58,751 nt of DNA from IMG/VR virus record IMGVR_UViG_3300030104_001141, positions 1 through 58,751 of that record; one strand, 5' to 3'. Origin of the DNA: a virus. Shown here one piece after another: positions 41,099-49,856 of the stretch (positions are counted from its first letter, which is position 1; every line of letters starts with the position of its first letter). Both the position numbers and the translations under genes were made by a program. The notes below the pieces were generated by a model that was given only the letters and a program-made list of their open reading frames with translations, had not been told where the DNA came from and made no database searches.

Positions 41099-41762
41099 AT
41101 AAATTATTAAATGTTATATCAGGGTCCATGTAACTTTCATGTTCTTCTGCTGAATGTAAATATTGAGAAGGTTTAAAATCTGGTGGACCTTCACCTGTTA
41201 CCCATAAAGCAGGATTTGTAACTCTAACTCTATTATTAGGTAAAGCTATTACATTACCTTTCCATTTACAATCTTCTGTAATATACATAACATGAGATTG
41301 TTTATGTTGTGCCGGACAATCTGCTATAGAGTTATCTGTATAATCTACTGTAAATAAATATTTTGATTTATAAAAAGCACCATCTATTTTTGCTATCCAA
41401 GGACTAGAACTTGCTCTATCTAATATCATTGTGGAATGATGTCTTGATTCACAATCCCAAGGTTGAGCTAAATGATTTTCCATTGGCTCTGGAAAATTAT
41501 TCATTGTAATATCTGATACTAATGCTTGTATTGGCATTCTTGCCCACATAGCTCCACCATGTACATTAGGTATTTCTTCTTCATATAAGTCAGCTTCACA
41601 TCCTGTAAATACTACTTGAAATGATAAAGACCTATCAGGAATTGTATTAACTGCTATGGCTATAGCATGAAGAAATTCTCCATGATATTGTTCGTGATTA
41701 GCAGTAAATTCTTTACGAACCCAGCATTTAAAATGAGGTATATTATCTATAAGATAAGACAC
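41088..41762 (-). CDS. Conserved virion-region protein
   Basis: This 224-residue protein starts SYLIDNIPHFKCWVRKEFTANHEQYHGEFLHAIAIAVNTIPDRSLSFQVVFTGCEADLYEEE, a block I recognise from many marine phages where it stays uncharacterised. It is rich in His, Cys and Trp, so metal binding is possible. It overlaps its neighbours slightly and probably belongs to the fibre/structural group. Confidence 0.65.
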   Translation of the reverse strand: MSYLIDNIPHFKCWVRKEFTANHEQYHGEFLHAIAIAVNTIPDRSLSFQVVFTGCEADLYEEEIPNVHGGAMWARMPIQALVSDITMNNFPEPMENHLAQPWDCESRHHSTMILDRASSSPWIAKIDGAFYKSKYLFTVDYTDNSIADCPAQHKQSHVMYITEDCKWKGNVIALPNNRVRVTNPALWVTGEGPPDFKPSQYLHSAEEHESYMDPDITFNNLYEE

Positions 41763-42061
41763 TATTTATATCCACCACCAGCTTTTTTATAAGCTTTAGC
41801 TAACATTTGTGCTTTACGAGCAGACCATTGTCCGGGTCTGCCACCTTTCCCACCAGCTTTTATTCTATTAAATATACGCTTACGCATAGTAGGTTTTGTA
41901 TAATTACCTGCTTTATTTACTGTGCTTTTCTTTTTAGATGTACTTCCACCTTTTTTAAGTTTTAAAGATTTTAAAGTTTTTGCTTGTGAAGCATGTAATT
42001 TACTTGCTTTTTTTAAACCTTTAATTACTTTATTTACTAATGCTTTATTTTTTTTAATCAT
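41762..42061 (-). CDS. Small basic protein with GKPGQWSARKAQ-type motif
   Basis: This 99-residue, strongly basic protein ends GGKGGRPGQWSARKAQMLAKAYKKAGGGYK, a motif shared by uncharacterised proteins of phages and large DNA viruses. The start at 42061 overlaps the previous stop as TAATG; an earlier in-frame ATG would add 18 residues inside the upstream gene. Likely nucleic-acid binding. Confidence 0.65.
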   Translation of the reverse strand: MIKKNKALVNKVIKGLKKASKLHASQAKTLKSLKLKKGGSTSKKKSTVNKAGNYTKPTMRKRIFNRIKAGGKGGRPGQWSARKAQMLAKAYKKAGGGYK

Positions 42062-42243
42062 TATACAAACCTTGCTAAAAATACTACTGCAACAATAAAA
42101 GGATAAACTGCCCAAAGCATATTATCTAATTTATCAAAACGCTTAGAACCATCTTCTAACCTTTTATCAATACTTTTATATATAGCTTTACATTCTCTTT
42201 CGTGAGATTCAATAGCATTTAAAGCATCTTTAACTGTTGCCAT
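42061..42243 (-). CDS. Small membrane protein, XhlA-like layout
   Basis: This 60-residue protein has an amphipathic, charged helix (residues 5-40) followed by one C-terminal membrane span (MLWAVYPFIVAVVFLARF). This is the layout of haemolysin XhlA-type proteins associated with phage lysis. A lysis-accessory role is possible. It starts as TAATG at the end of the 58-residue gene. Confidence 0.6.
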   Translation of the reverse strand: MATVKDALNAIESHERECKAIYKSIDKRLEDGSKRFDKLDNMLWAVYPFIVAVVFLARFV

Positions 42244-42419
42244 TAGTCTATATTATTTGTAGTAACTTTAACTTTCTTAACTCTTTTAGTTGTATAAGCT
42301 TCATTTACTTTTGGTGTTGATTTGTCATCAGCAACATAATGTCCTTTTTTGTTTCTAGCTCTTACTTTAACTTCTTCTGTACCAGTAAGATTATTCCAAA
42401 ATCTTTTTAAAAAACTCAT
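42243..42419 (-). CDS. Small basic hypothetical protein
   Basis: This 58-residue protein (SFLKRFWNNLTGTEEVKVRA...) has an amphipathic N-terminal helix and a Lys/Arg-rich remainder. It is tightly coupled to the next gene (TAATG), with AAGG upstream. No family is recognised. Confidence 0.6.
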   Translation of the reverse strand: MSFLKRFWNNLTGTEEVKVRARNKKGHYVADDKSTPKVNEAYTTKRVKKVKVTTNNID

Positions 42420-42420
42420 T

Positions 42421-42582
42421 TTACTTATCCTTAGCTTTTAAAACATTTAAAGCACACCAGTCAATAACTTTATAAATTGGTTTAAACCAATGATTATCTT
42501 TAGGAGTGGGTGTAATTGCTGCTATAACAGAAGCTATAGAAATAATAGCTGTAATCCACATTAATATATTAAGTATTGTCAT
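42421..42582 (-). CDS. Small single-span membrane protein
   Basis: This 53-residue protein has one N-terminal membrane helix (ILNILMWITAIISIASVIAAI), then a short cytoplasmic or periplasmic tail with a conserved-looking HWFKPIYKVIDWCALN. AAGGAG lies eight bases upstream of the start. A lysis or membrane role is possible. Confidence 0.6.
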   Translation of the reverse strand: MTILNILMWITAIISIASVIAAITPTPKDNHWFKPIYKVIDWCALNVLKAKDK

Positions 42583-42593
42583 TTTTATTCTCC

Positions 42594-42842
42594 TTAATTT
42601 TCTAGGGTTTTCATTTCTGTTTCTAAAACTTCATCTGCTTGTTCTTTTGTAGAATCAATAAATGCTTTTTCAAAAACGCTTTTACTAGCTTGAACTTGGT
42701 CTAGTTGAAATTTTATTCGTGATTCTTGATTACTTAAATCAAGTAGTTGTGAATGTAAGTATTGTTGTTGTGATGTTAAATCAGAAACTTTCATTTCTTT
42801 GTCATTTAACATTACTAAATGTTCTTGTTTTTCTTTACTCAT
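42594..42842 (-). CDS. Small coiled-coil protein
   Basis: This 82-residue protein is predicted as a long helix with Gln-rich heptads (SDLTSQQQYLHSQLLDLSNQ). AGGAG precedes the start. No family is recognised; it may be a chaperone or trimerising accessory of the adjacent fibre proteins. Confidence 0.6.
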   Translation of the reverse strand: MSKEKQEHLVMLNDKEMKVSDLTSQQQYLHSQLLDLSNQESRIKFQLDQVQASKSVFEKAFIDSTKEQADEVLETEMKTLEN

Positions 42843-42862
42843 TTTCTCTCCTTTTTTTATAT

Positions 42863-43210
42863 CTAAGAACTTAATGTTTTTAATACAGATGTTGGTGAAA
42901 CTTTATCAGCTATTTCTTTATCTAATGTTGTTTTTAATTCAGTTACTCTAGTACTACCCATAGCTGTTTCTACCCAACTTTGTACATCATTACTTGTAAG
43001 ACTAGACCAATTTGTAAAATTAGATAAATCAGATGTATCTAATGGTGTAGAGCCATAGCAACTAGCTTTTTGTGGATTACCATTTGAATCATTATTACTA
43101 TCATCAGTAGCCGTAAGTGTCCAATGCACCTCAAAAACTACATTTGACTTACCACTTTTTGATGGATATGTTTCACAATTTTTACAATCCCATTCGTAAG
43201 ATATTGCCAT
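42863..43210 (-). CDS. Small conserved phage protein next to fibre
   Basis: This 115-residue protein opens AISYEWDCKNCETYP, with a CxxC pair, followed by a beta-rich VVFEVHWTLTATDDS segment. The type is frequent beside tail fibre genes of marine phages and is uncharacterised. AAGGAG lies upstream of the start, two bases after the fibre gene. Confidence 0.6.
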   Translation of the reverse strand: MAISYEWDCKNCETYPSKSGKSNVVFEVHWTLTATDDSNNDSNGNPQKASCYGSTPLDTSDLSNFTNWSSLTSNDVQSWVETAMGSTRVTELKTTLDKEIADKVSPTSVLKTLSS

Positions 43211-43212
43211 AT

Positions 43213-45261
43213 TTATTCTCCTTTTAAGGTTTGTATTTCAGTTTTTAATTCATCTACTGTTTCAGAAAGTTCTTGTACTGCTTTAATTAAATAAGGTGTG
43301 AGTTTTCCGTAATCAACACCCCAATTCATTTTGTGTTCATCACTACCTTCAATAACAACATTTGGTATTACTTTATGTAATTCTTGTGCAATCATACCAA
43401 CTTCGTGATGATTATTTTGTTTCCAGTCAAACTCTCTTACTTTTACATCTTTTATTACATTTAATTGAGAAGAGGCATCAACAATATTTTTCTTTAGTCT
43501 TTCATCAGAAGTTGTGTTAAAAGCTACAGAAGTTCCACTTGCTGCTGATATAGAACCAATATTATGGTTACCATCACTAAATTGTGCAAACTTACCATTT
43601 GTTGCATCTTGGTCTACTGTAAATGTTAATTGTAAAATTACATTTCCTGTACTAACAGAAACATCTGGGTCATAAAAAGCTGCTACACCACCACTTAAAC
43701 TATTACCTGCTGCTTGTAAAACAGTTTCACCTCCAACTGGACTTGTAAAACTTGAACCTATTAATAGTTGCCCACCCGCAGTAATTCTGGCTCTTTCTGT
43801 AAATCCTGTTCCTGTAGTAAAAAGTTGTGTACCTGCTTCTAAAGTAATTCGTGCTAAAGAATCTGTTGCACTATAATGATTTCTTATAAATAAAGTTGTG
43901 TTACCACTATTATCGTGATGCACAATACTGTTTTGTAATCTTACTTGACAATCATCTCCGTCTAAATGGACTACATGACCACTACCAGTTCTTCCTAAAT
44001 GTGCGGGTGTAATTCCAACTCCAACATCTTGATTGAATATTGCTGTACCTGCCTCCGACATATCAAGGGTAAGAGCAGTAATTGTAGAACCACCATCATT
44101 TCCTTTAAATAACATATCTTTATCTGAAACCATAGAACGAACTGTAAAATCAGTGCTTTCATTTCTTAACATACCAATATCAGCACCATCATCTCTAATA
44201 CGAATTATTCCACTATCTGCGTCTAAATGAATTTCATCTTGTGCATCTAATGTTAAAGTTCCACTTGATAAATCTATTTCTGTTCCGTCAATAGTTATAT
44301 TGTCTATAGATACACCTGCATCTGCTGTTACAGCACCTGTAACACCTAAAGTTCCAGATATATCTGCATTACCATTTATATCAATAGTAGTAGCATTAAG
44401 TTCCAATTCAGTATCAGATACTAAATCTAATACTCCGTCTGCTGATTGATGTATGTAAGTTCCAGAATCACCAAACTGTAATTGTCTAGTGCTGTTTAAT
44501 AAAATACCTGTATCTGCAACATGAGTAAGAGTAGTGTCTTGGTCATCACCTAAATTAATAACGGCTGCATCTGCTAAAAATAAATCACTAAATTCTAAAG
44601 AACTTGTACCTAATGCAGCACCATCAGAAGCATCTGGTACAAAAGCTGTAGTTGCAGTAATTGTTGTACCTTCTATTGTAGATGTTGAAGTTAATGCAGC
44701 ACTTGCAGCTATAGTTGAACCAAAAGTAACACCACCACCATCAGCTATGGTTATGGCATCATCTCCATCAGTATATTCTATTAGGGGGGTTTGAATTGAA
44801 GAACTGGTTTCAATAATGCCACTTGTTTGTAAATTTAAAGTAGCAAAAGCATCTACCATAGCTCCGCCAGAACCAGCACCATCAGAATAAATTGCTTTAG
44901 TTTTACCTGAAGGTATAGTAACTGTAGCTCCACTACCTTGTTTAATTATAATAGATTGAGAACCACTTGTTCCATTTTCTATAATCCATAGTTTAGATAC
45001 TGTATTTGGTCCTATAGTAATAGTACAAGTAGAATCTAATGTACCTGTATATTTTAAGAACATAGACCTACCGGGGTCTGTTGCTCCATCTGCTATTGTG
45101 GTTGTGTGAGTATCAGCATTAGTTGTAATAGCTTCTGTGCCATAACTAAAAGCCTCTGCTATTAATTCAAGATTAGTATTTGTAGTTGTACCCCATGTTC
45201 CACTAGCATCACCAGTAGCCATTTCGTTTAATCTTAAATCATTTACATATGTACTTGCCAT
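43213..45261 (-). CDS. Tail fibre with S74 autocleaving chaperone
   Basis: This 682-residue protein has repetitive beta-helix-like sequence over most of its length and a C-terminal intramolecular chaperone of the peptidase S74 type from about residue 582: SDERLKKNI (S585 and K590 as the likely dyad), then VGMIAQELHKVIP and a final helical LTPYLIKAVQELSETVDELK. The chaperone trimerises the fibre and then cuts itself off. This is probably the main receptor-binding protein. The N-terminal ANGDASGTWG-like motif (ATGDASGTWGTTTN) is common in phage fibres. Confidence 0.88.
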   Translation of the reverse strand: MASTYVNDLRLNEMATGDASGTWGTTTNTNLELIAEAFSYGTEAITTNADTHTTTIADGATDPGRSMFLKYTGTLDSTCTITIGPNTVSKLWIIENGTSGSQSIIIKQGSGATVTIPSGKTKAIYSDGAGSGGAMVDAFATLNLQTSGIIETSSSIQTPLIEYTDGDDAITIADGGGVTFGSTIAASAALTSTSTIEGTTITATTAFVPDASDGAALGTSSLEFSDLFLADAAVINLGDDQDTTLTHVADTGILLNSTRQLQFGDSGTYIHQSADGVLDLVSDTELELNATTIDINGNADISGTLGVTGAVTADAGVSIDNITIDGTEIDLSSGTLTLDAQDEIHLDADSGIIRIRDDGADIGMLRNESTDFTVRSMVSDKDMLFKGNDGGSTITALTLDMSEAGTAIFNQDVGVGITPAHLGRTGSGHVVHLDGDDCQVRLQNSIVHHDNSGNTTLFIRNHYSATDSLARITLEAGTQLFTTGTGFTERARITAGGQLLIGSSFTSPVGGETVLQAAGNSLSGGVAAFYDPDVSVSTGNVILQLTFTVDQDATNGKFAQFSDGNHNIGSISAASGTSVAFNTTSDERLKKNIVDASSQLNVIKDVKVREFDWKQNNHHEVGMIAQELHKVIPNVVIEGSDEHKMNWGVDYGKLTPYLIKAVQELSETVDELKTEIQTLKGE

Positions 45262-45294
45262 ATTTTATTCCTCGTAAAAATTATAATATATTTT

Positions 45295-45954
45295 CTATGC
45301 AACTTCACTCCAATCTGGAGTTTGTGAAGTAGAAACTTCTGTGTAATTTGGTGTTTGAGAAGTGTCAACTAAACCCCAAACATTTACTCCTGTAATTCCT
45401 CCTGTAGCATTTACACCTGTTACTTCAATGAGTGCTTTAGCTATAACAGTTTCATTACCTAAAGCTGTTGTTCCTGATAAACCTGTTATTGAAAGTATAT
45501 TATTAGTAACTAAACTTATACTTCCTAATCCGCTTGTTCCAGATACTCCAGTTGGAGATACTGTTGCACCTGCTGATACAGATTCATCACCAAGAGTACC
45601 TACTGATGCTGAACCAGAAACTCCTGTAACTGCTGCACCTGCTGTTATAGCATTACCTAGTGCGGATGTTCCTGCGTTACCTGAAGCGGAAATGTTAGCT
45701 TCAGCAGCAACAATTTCACTACCTAACGCAGATGTTCCTGCATTGCCTGTAGCTGATATATTAGCCGTACCAGTAACAGTTTCGCTGCCTAATGCAGATG
45801 TAGCACTAACTCCAGTTACACTAACTAAAGCTTTAGCTATTACTGTTTCGCTACCAAGTGCAGAAGTACCTGCAACTCCTGTTACACTTACTGTAGTTAC
45901 TGCGGGTTGACCCCAAGGACCAATTCCCCAACCAGAACGACCCCAACCTGCCAT
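45295..45954 (-). CDS. Repeat-built fibre or appendage protein
   Basis: This 219-residue protein consists of a Trp/Gly-rich head (AGWGRSGWGIGPWGQP), about eight degenerate 22-residue repeats of the form VTGVSGTSALGSETVIAKA, and a tail with two TSQTP(N/D) segments. Such short Ala/Gly/Thr/Val repeats usually form beta solenoids. Likely an accessory fibre or tail-tip protein beside the main S74 fibre; no enzymatic motif is seen. Confidence 0.65.
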   Translation of the reverse strand: MAGWGRSGWGIGPWGQPAVTTVSVTGVAGTSALGSETVIAKALVSVTGVSATSALGSETVTGTANISATGNAGTSALGSEIVAAEANISASGNAGTSALGNAITAGAAVTGVSGSASVGTLGDESVSAGATVSPTGVSGTSGLGSISLVTNNILSITGLSGTTALGNETVIAKALIEVTGVNATGGITGVNVWGLVDTSQTPNYTEVSTSQTPDWSEVA

Positions 45955-45957
45955 TTA

Positions 45958-46389
45958 TTAAGCTATTCTTATAATAGCGTTTGAAGCATCTGCTGTTGGA
46001 AATTGAATAGTAAAATCTCCTGCTGTAGAAGTTTTATCTCCACCAAAAGCAAGAATACAAACAGCAGGGTCTCCTGATGCACTATCATTAAATATCATTG
46101 CTCCATTAGCAGTTATAGTAGCTGTACTAAATGTTAAATCAGCAAAATCTGTTAATGCTGTTGTACCTGATGTTGAAGGGTCAACTCTTGTTAGAGTTCC
46201 ACCTTTAGCTGTATAGTTAGTACCGCTAACTTCATTAGAAGTTGTATATGCAGTTGTCCCTGCACCTAAAGATGCTGAACTTGTATATAGTGCTAATTGA
46301 AAAGTACTACCACCACTATTTTTAAAATTATGTACTCCTTCTAATAATTCTTGTTTAAATGAAGTACACATTGCTTGTGAAATTGCCAT
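45958..46389 (-). CDS. Beta-rich structural protein
   Basis: This 143-residue Ser/Thr-rich protein has a short N-terminal helix (AMCTSFKQELLEGVHNF) and then beta strands throughout. It is typical of small tail or decoration proteins of marine phages. It starts by TAATG overlap with the preceding gene. No specific family is assigned. Confidence 0.6.
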   Translation of the reverse strand: MAISQAMCTSFKQELLEGVHNFKNSGGSTFQLALYTSSASLGAGTTAYTTSNEVSGTNYTAKGGTLTRVDPSTSGTTALTDFADLTFSTATITANGAMIFNDSASGDPAVCILAFGGDKTSTAGDFTIQFPTADASNAIIRIA

Positions 46390-46679
46390 TAAAGTCTCCT
46401 TATAATATCAGCCATATCTTTATGACCTTGTTTTTGTAATAATCCTGCTACAGTAGCTCTATCACTAGCTATAGCTTGTTTTAAATATAATAAAACAACT
46501 TGTGTCATACTATCTTTAAATGCTTGTGCTTGTGCTTTTACTTCAGGCTCTGCATTGTCGCTAATACTAATAAGTCTTTCTATTATTCTTTGAGTCCAAT
46601 ATTCTGGACTTAAACCTTTATTGTTAGTGGTTTTAACTGATATATCACCAACATTACTTGTTACATCTAAACTAAACAT
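46389..46679 (-). CDS. Small conserved tail-region protein
   Basis: This 96-residue protein has a short beta start, then two long helices containing LSPEYWTQRIIERLISISDNAEPEVKAQA. This kind of protein follows the adaptor gene in SU10-like and related marine phages; its role is unknown. It is coupled at both ends by overlapping start and stop codons. Confidence 0.6.
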   Translation of the reverse strand: MFSLDVTSNVGDISVKTTNNKGLSPEYWTQRIIERLISISDNAEPEVKAQAQAFKDSMTQVVLLYLKQAIASDRATVAGLLQKQGHKDMADIIRRL

Positions 46680-47320
46680 TATGACCTAGCTACTCTATAT
46701 ACTTCATCTCTATATTGGTCTCTAGTATTTTCTCCTTCTCCTAAAGTCTTTAATCTAGCTAAAGCTTGTTGATATCTATTATCATATACACCCATTAAAT
46801 CAGGCTCCCCTTTCATATATACATATGCTTCTAATAAACATCCATATAATAAAGCATTTGTAGCATTTGTAGATAACCATGTAGTTCCTGAATCAGCACC
46901 AGCAGTTATAGATGCTGGTCTATAAAAGTAATGTAATTCTACTGTAAAAGATGCATTAGGTGTTGGTCCAACAATAAAAGTTGTATCATCAAATATTGCA
47001 TAATGTTTTGGCACTCCTGTAGTATCTGGATTTGGATATGCTTCTCTAATAAAGTTTACATCTTTAAACATTAAAAATTCTTGATTACTTGAATTTGTTA
47101 TAGACAAAGAAAAATTATCTAAAAAATCTGTTGGTGTTGATAAGTATTTATTACCTGATGCTAAATTACCTTCTACATTTTTTCTAAAATTAGGAAGTTT
47201 AATTGTTTTTAAAATTCTTTCTTCTGCTTGTTTTATTATAAAAGGTAAATCAGAAACAAAAGTTGATTCAGTATTTTCTAAATAATTCTGTATTAAACTT
47301 TTTAATTCACTATATGTCAT
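46679..47320 (-). CDS. Adaptor (head-tail connector), SU10/T7 gp11-like
   Basis: This 213-residue protein has a helical N-terminus (SELKSLIQNYLENTESTFVSDLPFIIKQAEERILKTI), a beta middle with VPKHYAIFDDTTFIVGPTP, and a C-terminal helix pair. This layout is characteristic of the adaptor proteins that join portal to tail nozzle in SU10 and T7-like phages. It supports a short-tailed virion. Confidence 0.75.
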   Translation of the reverse strand: MTYSELKSLIQNYLENTESTFVSDLPFIIKQAEERILKTIKLPNFRKNVEGNLASGNKYLSTPTDFLDNFSLSITNSSNQEFLMFKDVNFIREAYPNPDTTGVPKHYAIFDDTTFIVGPTPNASFTVELHYFYRPASITAGADSGTTWLSTNATNALLYGCLLEAYVYMKGEPDLMGVYDNRYQQALARLKTLGEGENTRDQYRDEVYRVARS

Positions 47321-47321
47321 A

Positions 47322-47660
47322 TTAAGTTATAGAAACTTTTACAGTTCCAATTTCTCCTGTTATATCTAATCCTATTGTTGTTGAGCCTAATTGTGGATTA
47401 CCACCACCAACAGGATTAAATGAACCTAGTATTCTTGAATTTGCTTCTCCTGTATCTACTCTTGGTTCATATAAAGATTGCACATCTAAAGTAGTAACAA
47501 CATTAATGTCATACTGTGGATGGTCTGGGTCAAAACATTCTTCACAAACTTTTAAACCTGTATTAGTTTTATTTTGTATTTCATATCTAAGTTCTTTTAA
47601 CTTATATGTAAAGCCACATCTATCGCATATACCTAATGCTTTTTTTCCAATTGCATACAT
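47322..47660 (-). CDS. Zinc-ribbon structural accessory protein
   Basis: This 112-residue protein has CDRCG (residues 12-16) and CEEC (residues 38-41), forming a likely zinc ribbon, then a Gly-rich beta C-terminus. It is frequently encoded between the two connector-type proteins of marine podoviruses. Probably a small connector component; function not established. Confidence 0.65.
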   Translation of the reverse strand: MYAIGKKALGICDRCGFTYKLKELRYEIQNKTNTGLKVCEECFDPDHPQYDINVVTTLDVQSLYEPRVDTGEANSRILGSFNPVGGGNPQLGSTTIGLDITGEIGTVKVSIT

Positions 47661-48352
47661 TATGAATAAGAATTAAAAGGAACAAATCTTACAGATGCTC
47701 TTTCTCTATCAGCATCACTTACTTCATTCCATAGTTCTAAATATCTTTGTCTAATCATAGGTACTTTTGTTAAAGATTCTTCATGTTTACAAGCTATATT
47801 ATAAGCTAATCCATATGTTAAACATGGTAAATACCTAGTTGGAACAGCAGCATTATTACTTGCTAATGTACCAGCATCTTCTATTTTTTTTATATATTCA
47901 TATACTAAAGTATATGTTTCAGCAGAATCAGGTGTTGACCATAGTTTAATACTAGGATTTGCAACTCCTTTATCTAAATAAAATATTGTTGGTTTTGCTT
48001 CTGTTAATTTATTTGTTATATGAGAATACTCACTTACTGATATTCTTCTTAATGTTTGGTCTACTTGATTAGATGTATCTCCTGAATCAGTACGAATAAA
48101 AGCTTCTATTACTTCCATTACATCACTGCCAAGACTATATGTATTTGTTCCTGCTGTTAAAACTTGTGTACCTGTTTCAACAGTAAATAAATTTAAACCT
48201 TTGTTTTGCCATTCAAGAAATAATAAATCTAAACCTCTTTTAGCAGTTTTATAATCATATCCTGAACGCATTTCTAATCCACATAATTCATATGCTTCTT
48301 CAAGAATGTCTGATAAATCTAAATTAAAAGATGTTGTTCCACTTGTTGCCAT
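47660..48352 (-). CDS. P22 gp4-like tail accessory/connector protein
   Basis: This 230-residue helical protein contains LSDILEEAYELCGLEMRSGYDYKTAKRGLDLLFLEWQNKGLNLF, the signature N-terminal helices of P22 gp4-like tail accessory factors, with a beta hairpin and further helices behind. In P22 gp4 binds the portal and seals packaged DNA. Start overlaps the 32-residue peptide's stop as TAATG. Confidence 0.75.
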   Translation of the reverse strand: MATSGTTSFNLDLSDILEEAYELCGLEMRSGYDYKTAKRGLDLLFLEWQNKGLNLFTVETGTQVLTAGTNTYSLGSDVMEVIEAFIRTDSGDTSNQVDQTLRRISVSEYSHITNKLTEAKPTIFYLDKGVANPSIKLWSTPDSAETYTLVYEYIKKIEDAGTLASNNAAVPTRYLPCLTYGLAYNIACKHEESLTKVPMIRQRYLELWNEVSDADRERASVRFVPFNSYS

Positions 48353-48450
48353 TATTTTTTCCTAATTTTTTTTGTTCCACATGGAACTTTTTTCTTTTTT
48401 TTACCAGCAGACTTTATTTGTTTTTTCATGCTGGTTCGTGAAATAACCAT
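48352..48450 (-). CDS. Tiny basic peptide (32 aa)
   Basis: This 32-residue, very basic frame (SRTSMKKQIKSAGKKKKKVP, then CGTKKIRKK) fits exactly between two genes with TAATG overlaps at both ends. That perfect coupling makes it a real gene in my view despite its size. It belongs to a group of small basic proteins scattered through the late operon. Confidence 0.65.
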   Translation of the reverse strand: MVISRTSMKKQIKSAGKKKKKVPCGTKKIRKK

Positions 48451-48752
48451 TATCTACACTTCCATCTTCTACGAGCCTGTCTAATTCTTGAATTAGGGTC
48501 GTTTCTAGTTTTAGCTGAACTTCTTTTTAGTTGTCCTAAAGACCTAGCACAATAAGACTTTCTTCTTTTAGCAGCTTTACTACCTTTTTTAACTTTACCT
48601 GTTACAGCAGTTTTTAATTTACTTCCGGGATTTTTTTTTCTATAGGCTCTTACACCTTTAGCTGTCATACCAGCACCACTTTTTGTTGGGCGATAATTAG
48701 CACCCTTACCTTTAGTAGTTCTTCTTATAGGATTTTCTTTTTTTCTTGGCAT
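48450..48752 (-). CDS. Small basic protein, DUF6321-like
   Basis: This 100-residue Lys/Arg-rich protein carries GAGMTAKGVRAYRKKNPGSKLKTAVTGKVKKGSKAAKRRKSYCARSLGQ, matching the DUF6321-type block seen in cyanophages and other marine phages. Function is unknown; nucleic-acid binding or packaging is plausible. It overlaps the hydroxylase gene by 41 bases. Confidence 0.72.
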   Translation of the reverse strand: MPRKKENPIRRTTKGKGANYRPTKSGAGMTAKGVRAYRKKNPGSKLKTAVTGKVKKGSKAAKRRKSYCARSLGQLKRSSAKTRNDPNSRIRQARRRWKCR

Positions 48753-49461
48753 AATCTTTATAAAATTGTTTTTCCCATATCTTATGTTTTTTCAAAGGTA
48801 CTTTAAAGTATGGTATTAGTCTTGCACTCTTAACTATACACCAATTAATTAAACTCCAAAACATAGGTAATGGTCTCATATAATCTAAAAATAATACAAC
48901 TCTATCATTGTCTGTCATATTGACTGCAAAATGTTCATATGTATCATCAAATACTACACATTTTCCTTCTTCCCATCTGTATTCTTTTTTATCACAAACT
49001 AAAACACAACCTTCTCCATCTTTAGGTATTATTAAACCTAAGTGTATTCTTATAACACCACACCAAGGACCTTCATGTGGCATGAGCATTTTATTTGGAC
49101 CAAGAACTGAAAAGTATGCAGATACTATATTTCTATCTTTCTCTAGTATCTTCATTGTTTTAGGAAATTGTTTACAGTTTTTTTTAAATTCAACTGTAGC
49201 TGCTTTTAAGAAAAACATTTTCCATTTATCATCATTAGAAATATATATTTGGTCTGGACTTATCTCATGAAATAGAGCAAATTCATTTACTCTTTTCATC
49301 ATTACATCTAATTCTTTTCTAATAATAGGAAAAGCTTCTTCTAAATCTTTAGTAATTGGAAATTGTTCTTTTTTGAAATAAGAACTATTACCTACTAATG
49401 AATTTTTTCTAAAAATGGGTCGCATATATTTTTCAATAAACCACCCATTTACTTCAACCAT
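48712..49461 (-). CDS. Asp/Asn beta-hydroxylase or LpxO-like dioxygenase
   Basis: This 249-residue protein has the core of the Asp_Arg_Hydrox family of iron/2-oxoglutarate dioxygenases: MPHEGPWCGVIRIHLGLIIP (H129, R138, H140), WEEGKCVVFDDTYEHFAVN (H177) and DRVVLFLDYMRP (R187). H129 and H177 should bind iron; R138 and R187 should bind 2-oxoglutarate. The family includes peptide hydroxylase AspH and lipid A hydroxylase LpxO, so it may modify a virion protein or host lipid A. The C-terminal hydrophobic and basic segment favours membrane-surface work. No clear ribosome site precedes the start. Confidence 0.83.
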   Translation of the reverse strand: MVEVNGWFIEKYMRPIFRKNSLVGNSSYFKKEQFPITKDLEEAFPIIRKELDVMMKRVNEFALFHEISPDQIYISNDDKWKMFFLKAATVEFKKNCKQFPKTMKILEKDRNIVSAYFSVLGPNKMLMPHEGPWCGVIRIHLGLIIPKDGEGCVLVCDKKEYRWEEGKCVVFDDTYEHFAVNMTDNDRVVLFLDYMRPLPMFWSLINWCIVKSARLIPYFKVPLKKHKIWEKQFYKDYAKKKRKSYKKNY

Positions 49462-49470
49462 AAGTAATAA

Positions 49471-49614
49471 CTATACTTTTCCGCCAGTTTTCTTTTTAAC
49501 AACTTCGTTAAAAGTAGGAACAGTTTTACCTTTCATCATTCCTTTCATTTTTGATGAATACTTAGATGTTTTACCACCATTTTTCATCTTTGAGCTATAT
49601 TTACTTTTTTTCAT
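49471..49614 (-). CDS. Small basic peptide (47 aa)
   Basis: This 47-residue Lys/Ser/Met-rich frame has an internal duplication (SKYSSKMK...SKYSSKMK). It overlaps the end of the gene at 49601 by 14 bases. Composition matches the other basic mini-proteins of this region. Role unknown. Confidence 0.55.
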   Translation of the reverse strand: MKKSKYSSKMKNGGKTSKYSSKMKGMMKGKTVPTFNEVVKKKTGGKV

Positions 49615-49852
49615 TTTTTACCTTTTTAGTTTTTTTAGCAGGTGCTTTTTTAGCAGGTGCTTTTTTAGCAGGTGCTTTTTTTGTTTTAGTTGTAGTTTTC
49701 TTTTGAGGTTGTAACTCTAAAAGCATTTTATCTGCTTCTGCTTCTTTCATAGGTCCAGCTATAAGTTCTTCACCTATTTTACCTTTCCATATTAAAAATG
49801 CAGGAGTTTCATTTCCATCATTAAAATAACCGTTTTCTTCTTTTATATACAT
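49601..49852 (-). CDS. Small protein with histone H1-like AK-rich tail
   Basis: This 83-residue protein has a short globular start (NGYFNDGNETPAFLIWKGKIGEEL) and a Lys/Ala/Pro tail with three APAKK repeats, encoded by three tandem copies of a 15-bp DNA unit near 49636-49680. The tail resembles histone H1 and bacterial HU/Hc1 tails, so DNA binding or condensation inside the head is plausible. Confidence 0.65.
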   Translation of the reverse strand: MYIKEENGYFNDGNETPAFLIWKGKIGEELIAGPMKEAEADKMLLELQPQKKTTTKTKKAPAKKAPAKKAPAKKTKKVKNEKK

Positions 49853-49856
49853 AATA